Positions 21,702 through 34,216 of a stretch of DNA of 64,000 nt are shown one piece after another. The first letter of the stretch is position 1; every line of letters starts with the position of its first letter. Source of the DNA: Aegilops tauschii subsp. strangulata (taxonomy: Eukaryota > Streptophyta > Magnoliopsida > Poales > Poaceae); NCBI RefSeq assembly GCF_002575655.3, contig NC_053037.3, forward strand, positions 505,804,544 through 505,868,543, given 5' to 3'. Position numbers and translations under genes: made by a program. The notes below the pieces were generated by a model. It was not told the DNA's origin, searched no databases, and saw only the letters and a list, made by a program, of their open reading frames with translations.

Positions 21702-24355
21702 TGTAACATCCCAAATTTTCAATTTGGAATGTTATACATAGATCATTCAAGCATATCATATTTCATTTGCATATTTGCTTTGCGATTCTAGAAATTCTAA
21801 GCACCTCAAGGACCCACGAAGAGAGTTGGGGATTTCACCGTTTTCATATTTGAATTTTATCAAATATTTAAACAAGGGTCATTTGTTTTAATTATTTTTC
21901 TCTCCAAAAATATTTCATATCAAAATACATGAGGGGGATAATATGACTTCCCCAGAATAATGAAATATTGGAGGAAAAATATTAAAAACAAATAAACATT
22001 TTTATTTGGATTTTATTGCTATTTTATTTGAGTTAGGAAAAATATGCATTTTTCAAAATTGCATTAGAGTCCTAAATAAATGTTCACCTTGTCCGGTAGA
22101 TTTTTAGAGAATGGGGAAAATTTATTTCAGGATTTTTGGAGTCCATTTAGTATTACTTTTCTTCGTTTTTCTGCACGTCGGAATATTTAAAAAAAAACGA
22201 ACCGACCTTACCGGGCTGTGTCCGCCTGGGACACTGACCCGGCCGGGCCTTTAAAGCCCGAGGCGCCGAGCCGCCCCAGCCCAGCCCAGCGCCCCAAACC
22301 CTAGCCCCGCTCCCGAGCCGCCGCCGCCTCGCGCCGCCGCACCGCCGCCCGACCGCCCCGCGCGGCCGCCCGACCCGCCGCGCCGCCCCGTCGTCCCGCC
22401 GCTGCCGTCAATCTCGCCGGAGGTAGCCACCGCCGCCGGCGGCTTTCGTCAGAAAAACCGTTCGGATTTTTTAAACCTAGATTCGTTTTTTTATAGATCG
22501 GTTCGGTTTTTCTACGGTTTAGTTATTTTGCGGACGTTCGTCCGTATGTTCGTTTTAACGAACGTCGATCACCCGTTAGTCACAGACAGCAAACGTTCGT
22601 TCGTTAGCCTGTTCGTCAGTTTTCTTTTTCCAGGGTTTTTCCGCGATTATTTTCGATCGCGATTTCTGACCCGAATTTTGTTTTAGTTTATCTTTTCGCT
22701 TTTTTATCGGAATCAGGCGATTCAAGCGCCTAGATCTTCGTCTCGAAGCCCTCTTTCTGTTTAACCAACTTGAACAAGATTTTGGCACTGTAAAATTTGA
22801 CTTTAGTCCAGATTAGTAAACAGATCTTGTTTCTTTCGTAGTTTGAGTTTCGTTGCTCCATTTGATTTGATTCTTTTTGCAAACCGGAGTTCTTTAGTTG
22901 AACTTTCTGGTTAGATATTCTTATTTGAGTTTTACCCGTGCATCTCTGGTTGATTGCTTATGTATGCTATTGTTTGTTTGCGATAGAATTCCCGGAGTGC
23001 GAAGCGTGCTACTACGAGTCTCTAGGTTTTGCGGATCGTCAACAAGGCAAGTAACACATTGATCATACTCTTTTCATACCTAGTTTTTATGCATTTAGTT
23101 CCAATCCTCAAACACTACATGATTAGGATGTGATTAACTTGTGGGTATTGGGAAGTAGATGATGAGGTTGAACCTATTGCCCTGTTTATTACCAAACCTT
23201 GGGAGTTACTTCTACGTTATGCTTATACTGCTATTCTATGCTCGTAGACGTGGTTTGGTGAGTGAATCCATGAAAGATGTGAGATTGTTAATTAATGGTT
23301 AACTTAAGGTGGCAACTTTAATACACATCTGGGTGGATTGCTTGTTTTGGGCACCTGGAGAATCCAGTGTTGTCCTAGGATATCCCGGAGTACCAGTGTG
23401 ATAATCCTAAGGTCCGCGTCCCAGGCTCAAAGGGATCTGAGATATTTCATGCTAGAAACTTCCGTGTGCAGCCACAAGCTATTATGGGCTCTAGCATAGT
23501 TGAGTAAGTTGCATGACCTCTTCCAGTGGTAGGCTAGCAGATGTAGAGGGATGTAGGTTGGTACTGTCTACCCGGGATTAGAGTTAATGCTTCTGAAAGA
23601 CTGTGTCTCGGTCATCCGTTTCTCAAACACCATGAAGTGCGAGAAATCCAACGGAGGAGATTGAGTCTTGTGGGGAAAAGTGCGCAAACCTCTGCAGAGT
23701 GTACAATCTAATCATGGTTAGCCGTGTCCCCGGTTATGGACATCTTGAGTATCTAGCACTTGGATTATCATATGCATCTCATCACTCTGATTTAATTTGT
23801 TGGGTTGATAATTACTTTTAATTGGGATTGAGTTGGAGGTACCTTCTCAATGTTGTTTCAACCACCATGATAGTTAAATAAAATTTATGCCTTTGTTGTA
23901 GGGAAAAATTGGCTTTTCGGCTTTTCGCAAAACAATATAACGATAGAGCCTTTCCACCAGCCAAATATGCATGTAGTGATAGCATTATTCTTTTCTTGCT
24001 CTACTGTGTTATATTGCCAACATATTCCATGTGTTGACCTGTTTTTGGGCTGCAACGTATCATATTGCAGACTTTTCCGACGACGAGTAAAGGTGCGATA
24101 GGTCGTTGTTGTGCATCTCAGCCATGCCGTTGGAGTTGATGGACTCACTTATCTTCCAAGTCTTCCGTTGTTATCTTATTTAGATGGCCTTAAGCCATAT
24201 TTATTGTAATAAGTTCTCTTTTGAGACACTCGATGTAATAAGTGTGTGATTGCTACTCTGTTATAAATCCTTCGAGTACTGTGTGTGTCAGCATTACCGA
24301 TGCAGGGATGACATGGAAGCACAGAGACTTGACCGTTTGAGGTCGGGTCGCTACA
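21702..24355 (+). repeat. T1 5' LTR (2,654 bp)
   Basis: Starts TGTAACATCCC and ends GGTCGCTACA. It is nearly identical to 42561-45167. It holds a GC-rich CCGCC tract (about 22260-22440) that is partly deleted in the other LTR. Confidence 0.96.
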
Positions 24356-24358
24356 AGA

Positions 24359-24370
24359 TGGTATCAGAGC
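24359..24370 (+). other. T1 primer-binding site (tRNA-Met type)
   Basis: TGGTATCAGAGC starts 3 bases after the 5' LTR, the complement of the initiator tRNA-Met 3' end. Confidence 0.92.
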
Positions 24371-24462
24371 ACACACTGAGTGTAGGACACGACCACTAAG
24401 ATAAGCCATAGGTCACTCTTCTCTACTCATTTCTGACTCCTCTCCATTTTCTACTCTTTAGG

Positions 24463-25208
24463 ATGGCAGATTTGAGGAACAAGTTTGCACAACCGGATGA
24501 AGACACAGCCTTTGGACGACACTTGAAGGAAGTCACTAGGTACCTGAACATCGGAATACCAAGCTTCACCGGGACCTACACCGCCACTTTACCAATAGAG
24601 GAGCGCTGGATGATTCGGGTTCAAGTTCTAGGAAGGACATTCACGCCAGTTACAGAGCCCATAGAGTTTTCCTTTGATGCACCCACCTAGAGTCTAGGAA
24701 AGAGTATGGCAGCCCACATCGCCATGTGGGACGCATCGGCGAAGTTTACCACAAGGATCTCAAGGATACTTTCTACCAGATATGTGGGCGCCGAGACGAG
24801 CAATGGGAGATGATCAGCACCAGGAAGGACAGGTCCATTACAGCATTCATTCAGGAACTAAACCAGCACATTCGACGCCAGGAGAACCAGATGTGCGCAA
24901 GCATGACATATTTGAAGAAGGCGATGACAAGGATCACCGAGCTAGAGGAGGAACTCAAGTCTACACGCGATGGATATGAGGAGGAAATCGCAATACTATT
25001 GGAGAAGAATGACGACCTGATAAAGAAGATAGGAGTTTTCATGGGAGACCCCGCGCCAGGAGGAGAAGACGACGAGCCCAAGGAAATTCATTCTGAAGAC
25101 TACATCATCATCGACGACACCGACTCTGACCCTGATGGTAGTGATGATGATTTTGAAGATGAAGCTGGAGCGGATATCATGGAGTCTTCCACCGATCAAA
25201 ATTTCTAG
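24463..25208 (+). pseudogene. T1 extra ORF before gag: coiled-coil acidic protein
   Basis: Two frames (24463-24690 and 24726-25208) are parts of one protein of about 245 residues, separated by a TAG (24688-24690) and a frame change near 24726 where GCCATGTGGGACGC seems to carry two extra bases. The second part has a long charged helix (YLKKAMTRITELEEELKSTR) and a very acidic end (IDDTDSDPDGSDDDFEDE). I recognise no enzyme. Position between primer site and gag matches the extra ORF of G1, though the sequences look unrelated. Function is unknown. Confidence 0.7.
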
Positions 25209-25409
25209 GTGACCACCATATGATTAGTAGTCTTTCCCCATGTATATAGTATAGTCTTAGCACTGTAACGATAGTTCTAGACCGATTGTATGCCCTTGCT
25301 TGATTGATTGAGTGATATGATTGTGTTTGTCTCATGTGCATATGGGTAGTGCTTTCTCACTAGACCTCACTCTATTCTAATCTCTCCCCTCTAAACCCAC
25401 CGGATACCC
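25209..25409 (+). other. T1 gag deletion junction region
   Basis: About 200 non-coding bases join the end of the extra ORF to the middle of protease. The gag gene and the protease DTG motif, which should lie between, are missing. Confidence 0.7.
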
Positions 25410-26129
25410 TTGACCATTGGTAGCCATGTTTTCCCCTCAGACCTGATAATTTTGGAGTCACAAGGATTGGATGTGATATTAGGCATGGACTGGATGTCGA
25501 AGTATGGAGGAAGCATTGACTGTGCTAGTAAGACAATACTGCTCACCACCCCGGAGGAAAAAAGGACCAAGTATGTATCCAGGCATGTGCCGAGGAGGAC
25601 CCAAGTAAATTCTCTCACGGGAGTTGTTCAGGAGGAAGTGCCGGTAGTGAAGGATTACCCAAATGTATTTCCAGAGGAGTTACCAGGCATGCCGCCAGAT
25701 CGGGATATTGAGTTTTTGATAGAGCTATTGCCAGACACCGGACCAATATCGAAGAGACCATACCGGATGCCCGCAAATGATCTGGAGGAGATCAAGAAGC
25801 AGATTAAGGAGTTATTGGAGAAAGGTTACATCCGACGAAGTTCATCACCGTGGGGAGCCCCAGTACTCTTGGTTGAGAAGAAGGATGGACCCCTAAGGAT
25901 GGTCGTTAATTATCGCGCACTAAATGAGGTGACAATCAAGAACAAGTACCCATTGCCGATGATCAATGATTTGTTTGACCAGCTGCAAGAAGCTAAAGTG
26001 TTTTCGAAGATCGATCTGCGATCAGGATATCACCAGCTGAAGGTTCGAGAAAAGGATATACCAAAAACAGCATTCACCACAAGGTAACGGTTATATGAGT
26101 ATACGGTCATGTCATTTGGACTGACTAAC
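25410..26129 (+). pseudogene. T1 pol segment 1: end of protease and N-terminal RT
   Basis: The frame begins within protease ([19 protein letters not shown]), passes the linker ([17 protein letters not shown]) and enters RT ([42 protein letters not shown]). TAA at 26085-26087 interrupts the RT where relatives have Tyr or a similar residue, after KTAFTTR; homology continues in frame ([12 protein letters not shown]) up to the S1 insertion. It should encode reverse transcription but is broken by the stop and by S1. Confidence 0.9.
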
Positions 26130-27751
26130 TGATACGTCTCCAATGTATCTATAATTTTTGATTGTTCCATGCTATTATATGTTCTGTTTTGGATGTTTAA
26201 TGGGCTTATTTATACAGTTTTATATTATTTTTGGGACTAACCTATTAACTGGAGGCCCAGTCCAAATTGTTGTTTTCTTGCCTATTTCAGTGTTACGAAG
26301 AAAAGGAATATCAAACGGAGTCCAAACAGAATGAAACCTTCGGGAGCTTTACTTTTGGAACGGAAGCACTCCAGGAGACTTGGAGTAGACGTCAGGGAAG
26401 CTTCGAGGAAGCCACGAGGCAGGGAGGCGCGCCCCCCACCCTCATGGGCCCCTCATGGCTCCCCTGACCGACTTCTTTCGCCTATATATGTCCATATACC
26501 TTAAAAACATCGGGGAGCAGAATAGATCGGGAGTTCCGCCGCCGCAAGCCTCTGAGTCCACCGAAAACCAATCTAGACCCGTTCCGGCACCCTTCTGGAG
26601 GTGGGATCCCTCACCGGTGGCCATCTCCATCATCCTGGCGCTCTCCATGATGAGGAGGGAGTAGTTCACCCTCGGGGCTGAGGGTATGTACGAGTAGCTA
26701 TGTGTTTGATCTCTCTCTCTCTCTCTCGTGTTCTTGAGATGGTATGATCTTGATGTATCGCGAGCTTTGCTATTATAGTCGGATCTTATGATGTTTCTCC
26801 CCCTCTACTCTCTTGTAATGGATTGAGTTTTCCCTTTGAAGTTATCTTATCGGATTGAGTCTTTAAGGATTTGAGAACACTTGATGTATGTCTTGCATGT
26901 GCTTATCTGTGGTGACAATGGGATATCACGTGATTCACTTGATGTATGTTTTGGTGATCAACTTGCGGGTTCCGTGACCTCGTAAACTTATGCATAGGGG
27001 TTGGCACACATTTTCATCTTGACTCTCCAGTAGAAACTTTGGGGCACTCTTTGAAGTACTTTGTGTTGGTTGAATAGATGAATCTGAGATTGTGTGATGC
27101 ATATCGTATGATCATACCCACGGATACTTGAGGTGACATTGGAGTATCTAGGTGACATTAGGGTTTTGGTTGATATGTGTCTTAAGGTGTTATTCTAGTA
27201 TGAACTCTTGAATAGATCGATCCGAAAGAATAACTTTGAGGTGGTTTCGTACCCTACAATAATCTCTTCGTTTGTTCTCCGCTATTAGTGACTTTGGGGT
27301 GACTCTTTGTTGCATGTTGAGGGATAGTTATATGATCGAATTATGTTATTATTGTTGAGATAACTTGCACTAGTGAAAGTATGAACCCTAGGCCTTGTTT
27401 CCTAGCATTGCAATACTGTTCGTGCTCATTTTTATCATTAGTTACCTTGCTGTTTTTATATTTCCAGATTACAAAAACCTATATCTACCATCCATACTGC
27501 ACTTGTATCACCATCTCTTCGCCGAACTAGTGCACCTATACAATTTAGCATTGTATTGGGTGTGTTGGGGACACAAGAGACTCTTTGTTATTTGGTTGCA
27601 GGGTTGCTTGAGAGAGACCATCTTCATCCTACGCCTCCCACGGATTGATAAACCTTAGGTCATCCACTTGAGGGAAATTTTCTACTGTCCTACCCTCTGC
27701 ACTTGGAGGCCCAACAACGTCTACAAGAAGAAGGTTGTGTAGTAGACATCA
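26130..27751 (+). repeat. S1 5' LTR (1,622 bp)
   Basis: Matches 32570-34211 nearly throughout; the most visible difference is about 20 extra bases in the 3' copy near 32870-32895. A CT dinucleotide tract lies at about 26710-26727. Confidence 0.95.
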
Positions 27752-27761
27752 AGCTATTTTC

Positions 27762-27779
27762 TGGCGCCGTTGCCGGGGA
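27762..27779 (+). other. S1 primer-binding site (Athila type)
   Basis: TGGCGCCGTTGCCGGGGA lies 10 bases after the 5' LTR. The same 18 bases occur in W1 at 57893-57910. It fits the tRNA-Asp-type site of Athila elements. Confidence 0.88.
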
Positions 27780-27876
27780 GGTTAGTGCTTGAAGGTATAT
27801 CTTTAGATCTTGCAATCGAATATTTTAGTTTCTTGTTTTATCATTAGTTTAGTTTATAAAAGAAAACTACCAAAAA

Positions 27877-29715
27877 ATGGAATTGAATTTGTCTCATACG
27901 CTTCATCTTTTTAATATCTTTCGTGAGAATGATGGAAAGGAAAATTGTGCCAAAGTGTTAGAAGAAGAATGCATTAAATTTTTTGGCACTAAATCTTTGA
28001 ATAATGAGAATGATTGCAATGTTGTTAGTATGAACTCTTTGAATATCCATGGTACTAATGATGATTGCACTATTCATGATGAAAATGTTTCCTATAAGCA
28101 TGTCGATTTCTGTGGAGTGCATAGAGTTTGCAAATACCTACCAAAAAGGGAAGATAGATTTTGTAAGAGGCACAAGCACTTAGAAACTAGATGTTTGCAA
28201 GAAAGACTAGATGATTGTGCTGAAAGATTCAATATTTTCCCCCATCCTTGTGAACTTTGCAATGAACATGGTCATTTAAAGCTCCAATGCTATTTGTTTC
28301 ATGATCAAATCGTGTCCAAAAATTGTGATAACTTGATTACCCTTGAGCATCATAAAGAGCTTAGTCTTCTTTTGGGGTATGAAGAAATGAAACGTATAAC
28401 TGAGGGTATTCCAAAATTTAATCTTGATAAATTTCTTGATTTTGATCTAGAGGAAATTTATATGTATTGTGCGGTGAATTGCATTGAAAATCCTTATATT
28501 GCCAATTACATAAAGAAAAGAAAACAAATAGAAGATGAAGAGAATACTAATGAAAGGGAAGAGACTTCCCAATATTCTCCTATTATTTCTTATGATGAAT
28601 CAGGTAACGAGGAGGAGCCTTCTATTCAACCAATTTCATTAATAAGGAGCTCCAAAAAGAGGATTGAACCCACACATGATGTGAAGAAGAAAAAGAAAAG
28701 ACGGAGAAGCAAAGGTAGAAAGGTATCTCTCCCAAATGATGTTGATCCTATTACTCATTGTGATGATGATAATTGCTATACTATTGGTGCTATCCATACT
28801 ATTAATGATGAGAGTGATTATGCTTATGATATGAAAAGGCCCAAGCTTGGGGATGCTATGTTTGATGAAGATGATGTTTTTGAGAATATATTTGCTGCAA
28901 TTAATGTTTGCCCCAAGCTTGGGGATGCTACGTTTAATGAAGATGATATTTTTAGTCTCCCAAGTTTTGATATGCAAATTTATAATGATGATAGCATGCC
29001 TCCTACTTATGATGATTATATTGATGAAAGTGGGTTTGGAAGAGTGTCAACGTTAGGAAGTAATGATCCCACTATTTTGGAGGATGTTGAATCTTATTAT
29101 GATAATTAAGAAAGTGGATTTGGAGAGGTCATGACTTTATTTAGTGATGAATCCACTATTTCGGAAGAGGTTTCAATTGATTATGATGAGAACAAAGTTG
29201 CTACTTATGATGATTATTGTGATGACACTTATGCTATAAAAAGTAGTGATGATTATATTTATAAAACTTGTCATGATTATGATTACCCTTTTTCTTAATA
29301 TTAATCTTTTAATGTGGAAACAATTTATAGTATTCGAGTCTCTTATGATACTCCCACTATCCTGAAAGAGAAGAACTTTGCTTATGTGGAGAGTAATAAA
29401 ATTTCTATGCTTGTAGATCATGAAAAGAATGTTTTAGGTGATGGTTATATTGTTGAATTCATTCATGATGCTACTGAAAATTATTATGAGGGAGGAATAT
29501 ATGCTTGTAGGAATTGCAATAATATCAAGTTTCCTCTCTATGTGCTTAAAGTTTTGAAGTTATCCTTGTTTTGCCTTCCTATGCTAGTTGATTATTGTTC
29601 CCATAAGTTGTTTGCTCACAAAATCCCTATGCATAGGAAGTGGGTTAGACTTAAATGTGCTAGTAATATTCTTCATGATGCTCTCTTTATGTTTCAGTTC
29701 TTATGTCTTATGTGA
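27877..29715 (+). pseudogene. S1 gag-like ORF with CCHC zinc knuckle
   Basis: One frame of about 612 codons is broken by TAA at 29107 and by two close TAA codons near 29296-29304; the part up to 29109 (410 residues) is intact. A knuckle reading C-E-L-C-x4-H-x4-C (PCELCNEHGHLKLQC, near residues 126-140) matches the nucleocapsid pattern CX2CX4HX4C. Further on are a basic patch (KKKKKRRRSKGRK) and repeats containing PKLGDAMFDEDD. The C-terminal part has HKIPMHRKWVRLKC, echoed in the W1 ORF. I infer a gag-derived RNA-binding protein; no other domain is recognised. Confidence 0.65.
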
Positions 29716-32569
29716 GCATCATTGAAATCACCATGCCTAGCTAGGGGCGTTAAACGATAGAGCTTGTTGGGAGGCAACCCAATATTATTTTAGTTTCTTG
29801 CTTTTTAGTTCTGTTTAGTAATAAATACTCTATCTAGCCTATGGTTAGATGTGGTTTTATGTTTTGATTAGTGTTTGTGCCAAGTTAAACCTATAGGATC
29901 TTCTTGGATGATAGTTATTTGATCTTGCTGAAAATTCCAGAAACTTTCTGGGCACGAAAACAATTGTTAAAACTTACCAGAACGTGATATAATATTGATT
30001 CCAATTGCAGCAGATCAGTAAACAAATTATTTAAGTCGTCCTATTTTGGCAGTATTTTTAGAGTTCCAGAAGTTTGCATTAGTTACAGGTTAATACAGGT
30101 TGTTCTGTTTTTGACAGATTCTGTTTTTAGTGTGTTGTTTGTTTATTTTGATAAATCTATGGCTAGTAAAAGAGTTTATAAACCATAGAGAAGTTGGAAT
30201 TCAGTAAGTTTAACACCAATATAAATAAATAATGAGTTCAATACAGGACCTTGAAGTGGTGTTTTGTTTTCTTTCGCTAACGGAGCTCACGAGATTTTCT
30301 GATAAGTTTTGTATTGTGAAGTTTTCAGGTTTTGGGTAAAGATTCGATGGACTATGGAATAAGGAGTGGCAAGAGCCTAAGCTTTGGGATGCCCAAGGCA
30401 CCCCAAGGTAGTATTCAACGACACCAAAAAGCCAAAGATTGAGGATGCCCCGGAAGGCATCCCCTCTTTCGTCCTCATCCATCGGTAACTTTACTTGGAG
30501 CTATATTTTTATTCACCACATGATATGTGTTCTGCTTGGAGCGTCATTTTATTTTTCTTTGTTTTCCTTGCTGTTTGAATAAAATTTCCAGATATGAAAC
30601 TCTTAAATGTTAGAGAGTCTTCACATAGTTACATAATTATTCAGCTACTCATTGATCTTCACTTATATCTTTCGGAGTAGTTTGTTATTTGCTCTAGTGC
30701 TTCACTTATATCTTTTAGAGCACGGCGGTGGATTTATTTTGAAGAAATATATGAACTCTCATGATTCACTTATATTATTTTTGAGAGTCTTAAACAGCAT
30801 GGTAATTTGCTTTAATTGTGAAATTAATCTTCCATATTGAGTTCATTGAATATCATGAGGAGTTAGATACTTGATAAGTGTTTTGAGATATAAAGGTGGT
30901 AATATTAGAGTGTGCTAGTTGAGTAATTGTCGAATTGAGAAATACTTGTGTTAAAGTTGGCAAGTCCGGTAGCATGCACGTATGGTAAAAGTTGTGTGAC
31001 AATTTTGACACATAGGTGTTCTTTTATTGCTTTCCTTATGAGTGGCGGTCGGGGACGAGCGATGGTATTTCCCTACCAATCTATCCCTCTAGGGGCATGC
31101 GTAGTAGTACTTTGCTTCGAGGGCTAATAAACTTTTGCAATAAGTTTATGAGTTCATTATGACTAATGTGAGTCCATGGATTATACGCACTCTCAACCTT
31201 CCACAATTTTCTAGCCTCTACGGTACCGCGCATTGCCCTTTCTCACCTTGAGAGTTGGTGCAAACTTCGTCGGTGCATCCAAACCCCGTGATATGATACG
31301 CTCTATCACACATAAGCCTCCTTATATCTTCCTCAAAACAGCCACCATACCTACCTATCATGGCATTTCCATAGCCATTCCGAGATATATTGCCATGCAA
31401 CTTTCCACCATTCCGTTTATTATGACACGCTTCATCATTGTCATATTGCTTTGCATGATCATGTAGTTGACATCGTATTTGTGGCAAAGCCACCATTCAT
31501 AATTTTTCATACATGTCACTCTTGATTCATCGCATATCCCAGTACACCGCTGGAGGCATTCACATAGAGTCATATTTTGTTCTAAGTATTGAGTTGTAAT
31601 TGTTGAGTTGTAAGTAATAAAAGTGTGATGATCATCATTATTAGAGCATTGTCCCATGTGAGGAAAGGATGATGGAGACTATGATTCCCCCACAAGTCGG
31701 GATGAGATTCCGGACTAAAAAAAAGAGGCCAAAGAAAAACAAAGAGAAGGCCCCAAAAAAATGAGAGAAAAAGAGAGAAGGGACAATGTTACTATCCTTT
31801 TTCCACACTTGTGCTTCAAAGTAGCACCGTGATCTTCATGATAGAGAGTCTCCTATGTTGTCACTTTCATATACTAGTGGGAATTTTTCATTATAGAACT
31901 TGGCTTGTATATTCCAATGATGGGCTTCCTCAAAATGCCCTAGGTCTTCGTGAGCAAGCAAGTTGGATGCACACCCACTTAGTTTCTTTTGTTGAGCTTT
32001 CATATATTTATAGCTCTAGTGCATCTGTTGCATGGCAATCCCTACTCCTCTCATTGACATCAATCGATGGGCATCTCCATAGCCTATTGATTAGCCGCGT
32101 CAATGTGAGACTTTCTACCTTTTTTGTCTTCTCTCATAACCACCATCATTACACTTTACTCCACCCATACTGCTATATCCATGGCTTGTGCTCATGTATT
32201 GCGTAAGAGTTGAAAAGGCTAAAGCTCGTTAAAAGTATGAACCAATTTCTCGGCTTGTCATCGGGGTTATGTATGATGAGAACGTTTGTGTGAAATTATT
32301 GAAACATGGCCTAACTATATGATTTTGTAGGGATAAGCTTTCTTTGGCTATGTTATTTTGATAAGACATAGTTGCTTTGTTAGCATGTTTGAAGTATTAT
32401 TGTTTTTATGTTAACATTAAACTTTTATCTTGAATCTTTTGGATATAAATATTCATGCCACAATAAAAAGATTTACATTGAGAATTATGCTAAGAAGCAT
32501 TCCACATCAAAAATTCTGTTTTTATCATTTACCTACTCGAGGACTAGCAGGAATTAAGCTTGGGGATGC
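29716..32569 (+). other. S1 non-coding 3' interior
   Basis: About 2.9 kb without a protein-like frame. It includes the hairpin GGATGCCCCGGAAGGCATCC (about 30445), several copies of a CTTCACTTATAT word (30658-30775), and a polypurine-like GAATTAAGCTTGGGGATGC just before the 3' LTR. Matching segments occur in S2 and W1. Confidence 0.75.
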
Positions 32570-34211
32570 TGATACGTCTCCAACGTATCTATAATTTTTG
32601 ATTGTTCCATGCTATTATATATTCTGTTTTGGATGTTTAATGGGCTTATTTATACACTTTTATATTATTTTTGGGACTAACCTATTAACCGGAGGCCCAG
32701 CCCAAATTGTTGTTTTCTTGCCTATTTCAGTGTTTCGAAGAAAAGGAATATCAAACGGAGTCCAAACGGAATGAAACCTTCGGGAGCGTTATTTTTGGAA
32801 CGGAAGCAATCCAAGAGACTTGGAGTAGACGTCAGGGAAGCTTCGAGGAAGCCACGAGGCAGGGAGGCGTGCCCTACTCCCTGGGCGCTCCCCCCACCCT
32901 CGTGGGCCCCTCGTGGCTCCCCTGACCGACTTCTTTCGCCTATATATGTCCATATACCCTAAAAACATCGGGGAGCAGAATAGATCGGGAGTTCCGCCGC
33001 CGCAAGCCTCTGAGTCCACCAAAAACCAATCTAGACCCGTTCCGGCACCCTGCCGGAGGGGGGATCCTTCACCGGTGGCCATCTCCATCATCCTGGCGCT
33101 CTCCATGACGAGGAGGGAGTAGTTCACCCTCGGGGCTGAGGGTATGTACGAGTAGCTATGTGTTTGATCTCTCTCTCTCTCTCTCGTGTTCTTGAGATGG
33201 TATGATCTTGATGTATCGCGAGCTTTGCTATTATAGTCGGATCTTATGATGTTTCTCCCCCTCTACTCTCTTGTAATGGATTGAGTTTTCCCTTTGAAGT
33301 TATCTTATCGGATTGAGTCTTTAAGGATTTGAGAACACTTGATGTATGTCTTGCATGTGCTTATCTGTGGTGACAATGGGATATCACGTGATTCACTTGA
33401 TGTATGTTTTGGTGATCAACTTGCGGGTTCCGTGACCTCGTAAACTTATGCATAGGGGTTGGCACACATTTTCATCTTGACTCTCCAGTAGAAACTTTGG
33501 GGCACTCTTTGAAGTACTTTGTGTTGGTTGAATAGATGAATCTGAGATTGTGTGATGCATATCGTATGATCATACCCACGGATACTTGAGGTGACATTGG
33601 GGTATCTAGGTGACATTAGGGTTTGGTTGATATGTGTCTTAAGGTGTTATTCTAGTACGAACTCTTGAATAGATCGATCCAAAAGAATAACTTTGAGGTG
33701 GTTTCGTACCCTACAATAATCTCTTCGTTTGTTCTCCGCTATTAGTGACTTTGGGGTGACTCTTTGTTGCATGTTGAGGGATAGTTATATGATTGAATTA
33801 TGTTATTATTGTTGAGAGAACTTGCACTAGTGAAAGTATGAACCCTAGGCCTTGTTTCCTAGCATTGGAATACCGTTCGTGCTTGTTTTTATCATTAGTT
33901 ACCTTGCCGTTTTTATATTTTCAGGTTACAAAAACCTATATCTACCATCCATATTGCACTTGTATCACCATCTCTTCGCTGAACTAGTGCACCTATACAA
34001 TTTACCATTGTATTGGGTGTGTTGGGGACACAAGAGACTCTTTGTTATTTGGTTGTAGGGTTGCTTGAGAGAGACCATCTTCATCCTACGCCTCCCACGG
34101 ATTGATAAACCTTAGGTCATCCACTTGAGGGAAATTTGCTACTGTCCTACAAACCTCTGCACTTGGAGGCCCAACAACGTCTACAAGAAGAATGTTGTGT
34201 AGTAGACATCA
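32570..34211 (+). repeat. S1 3' LTR (1,642 bp)
   Basis: Starts TGATACGTCTCCAACG and ends TAGACATCA directly before the second CTAAC copy. Confidence 0.95.
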
Positions 34212-34216
34212 CTAAC

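Larger units (their letters stand above)
26130..34211 (+). mobile_element. S1: Athila-type LTR element (Sabrina-like), 8.1 kb
   Basis: Two 1.6 kb LTRs starting TGATACGTCTCC and ending GTAGACATCA are flanked by CTAAC (26125-26129 and 34212-34216). The primer site is TGGCGCCGTTGCCGGGGA, as in Athila elements. The interior holds one damaged ORF with a zinc knuckle and a long non-coding 3' part; I see no protease, RT or integrase. S1 sits inside the T1 RT gene. Confidence 0.95.

Noticed and set aside
34136..34216. Apparent N-terminus of a 524-codon pol frame
   Set aside because: These codons lie in the S1 LTR and its TSD; the true T1 pol sequence starts again at 34217.
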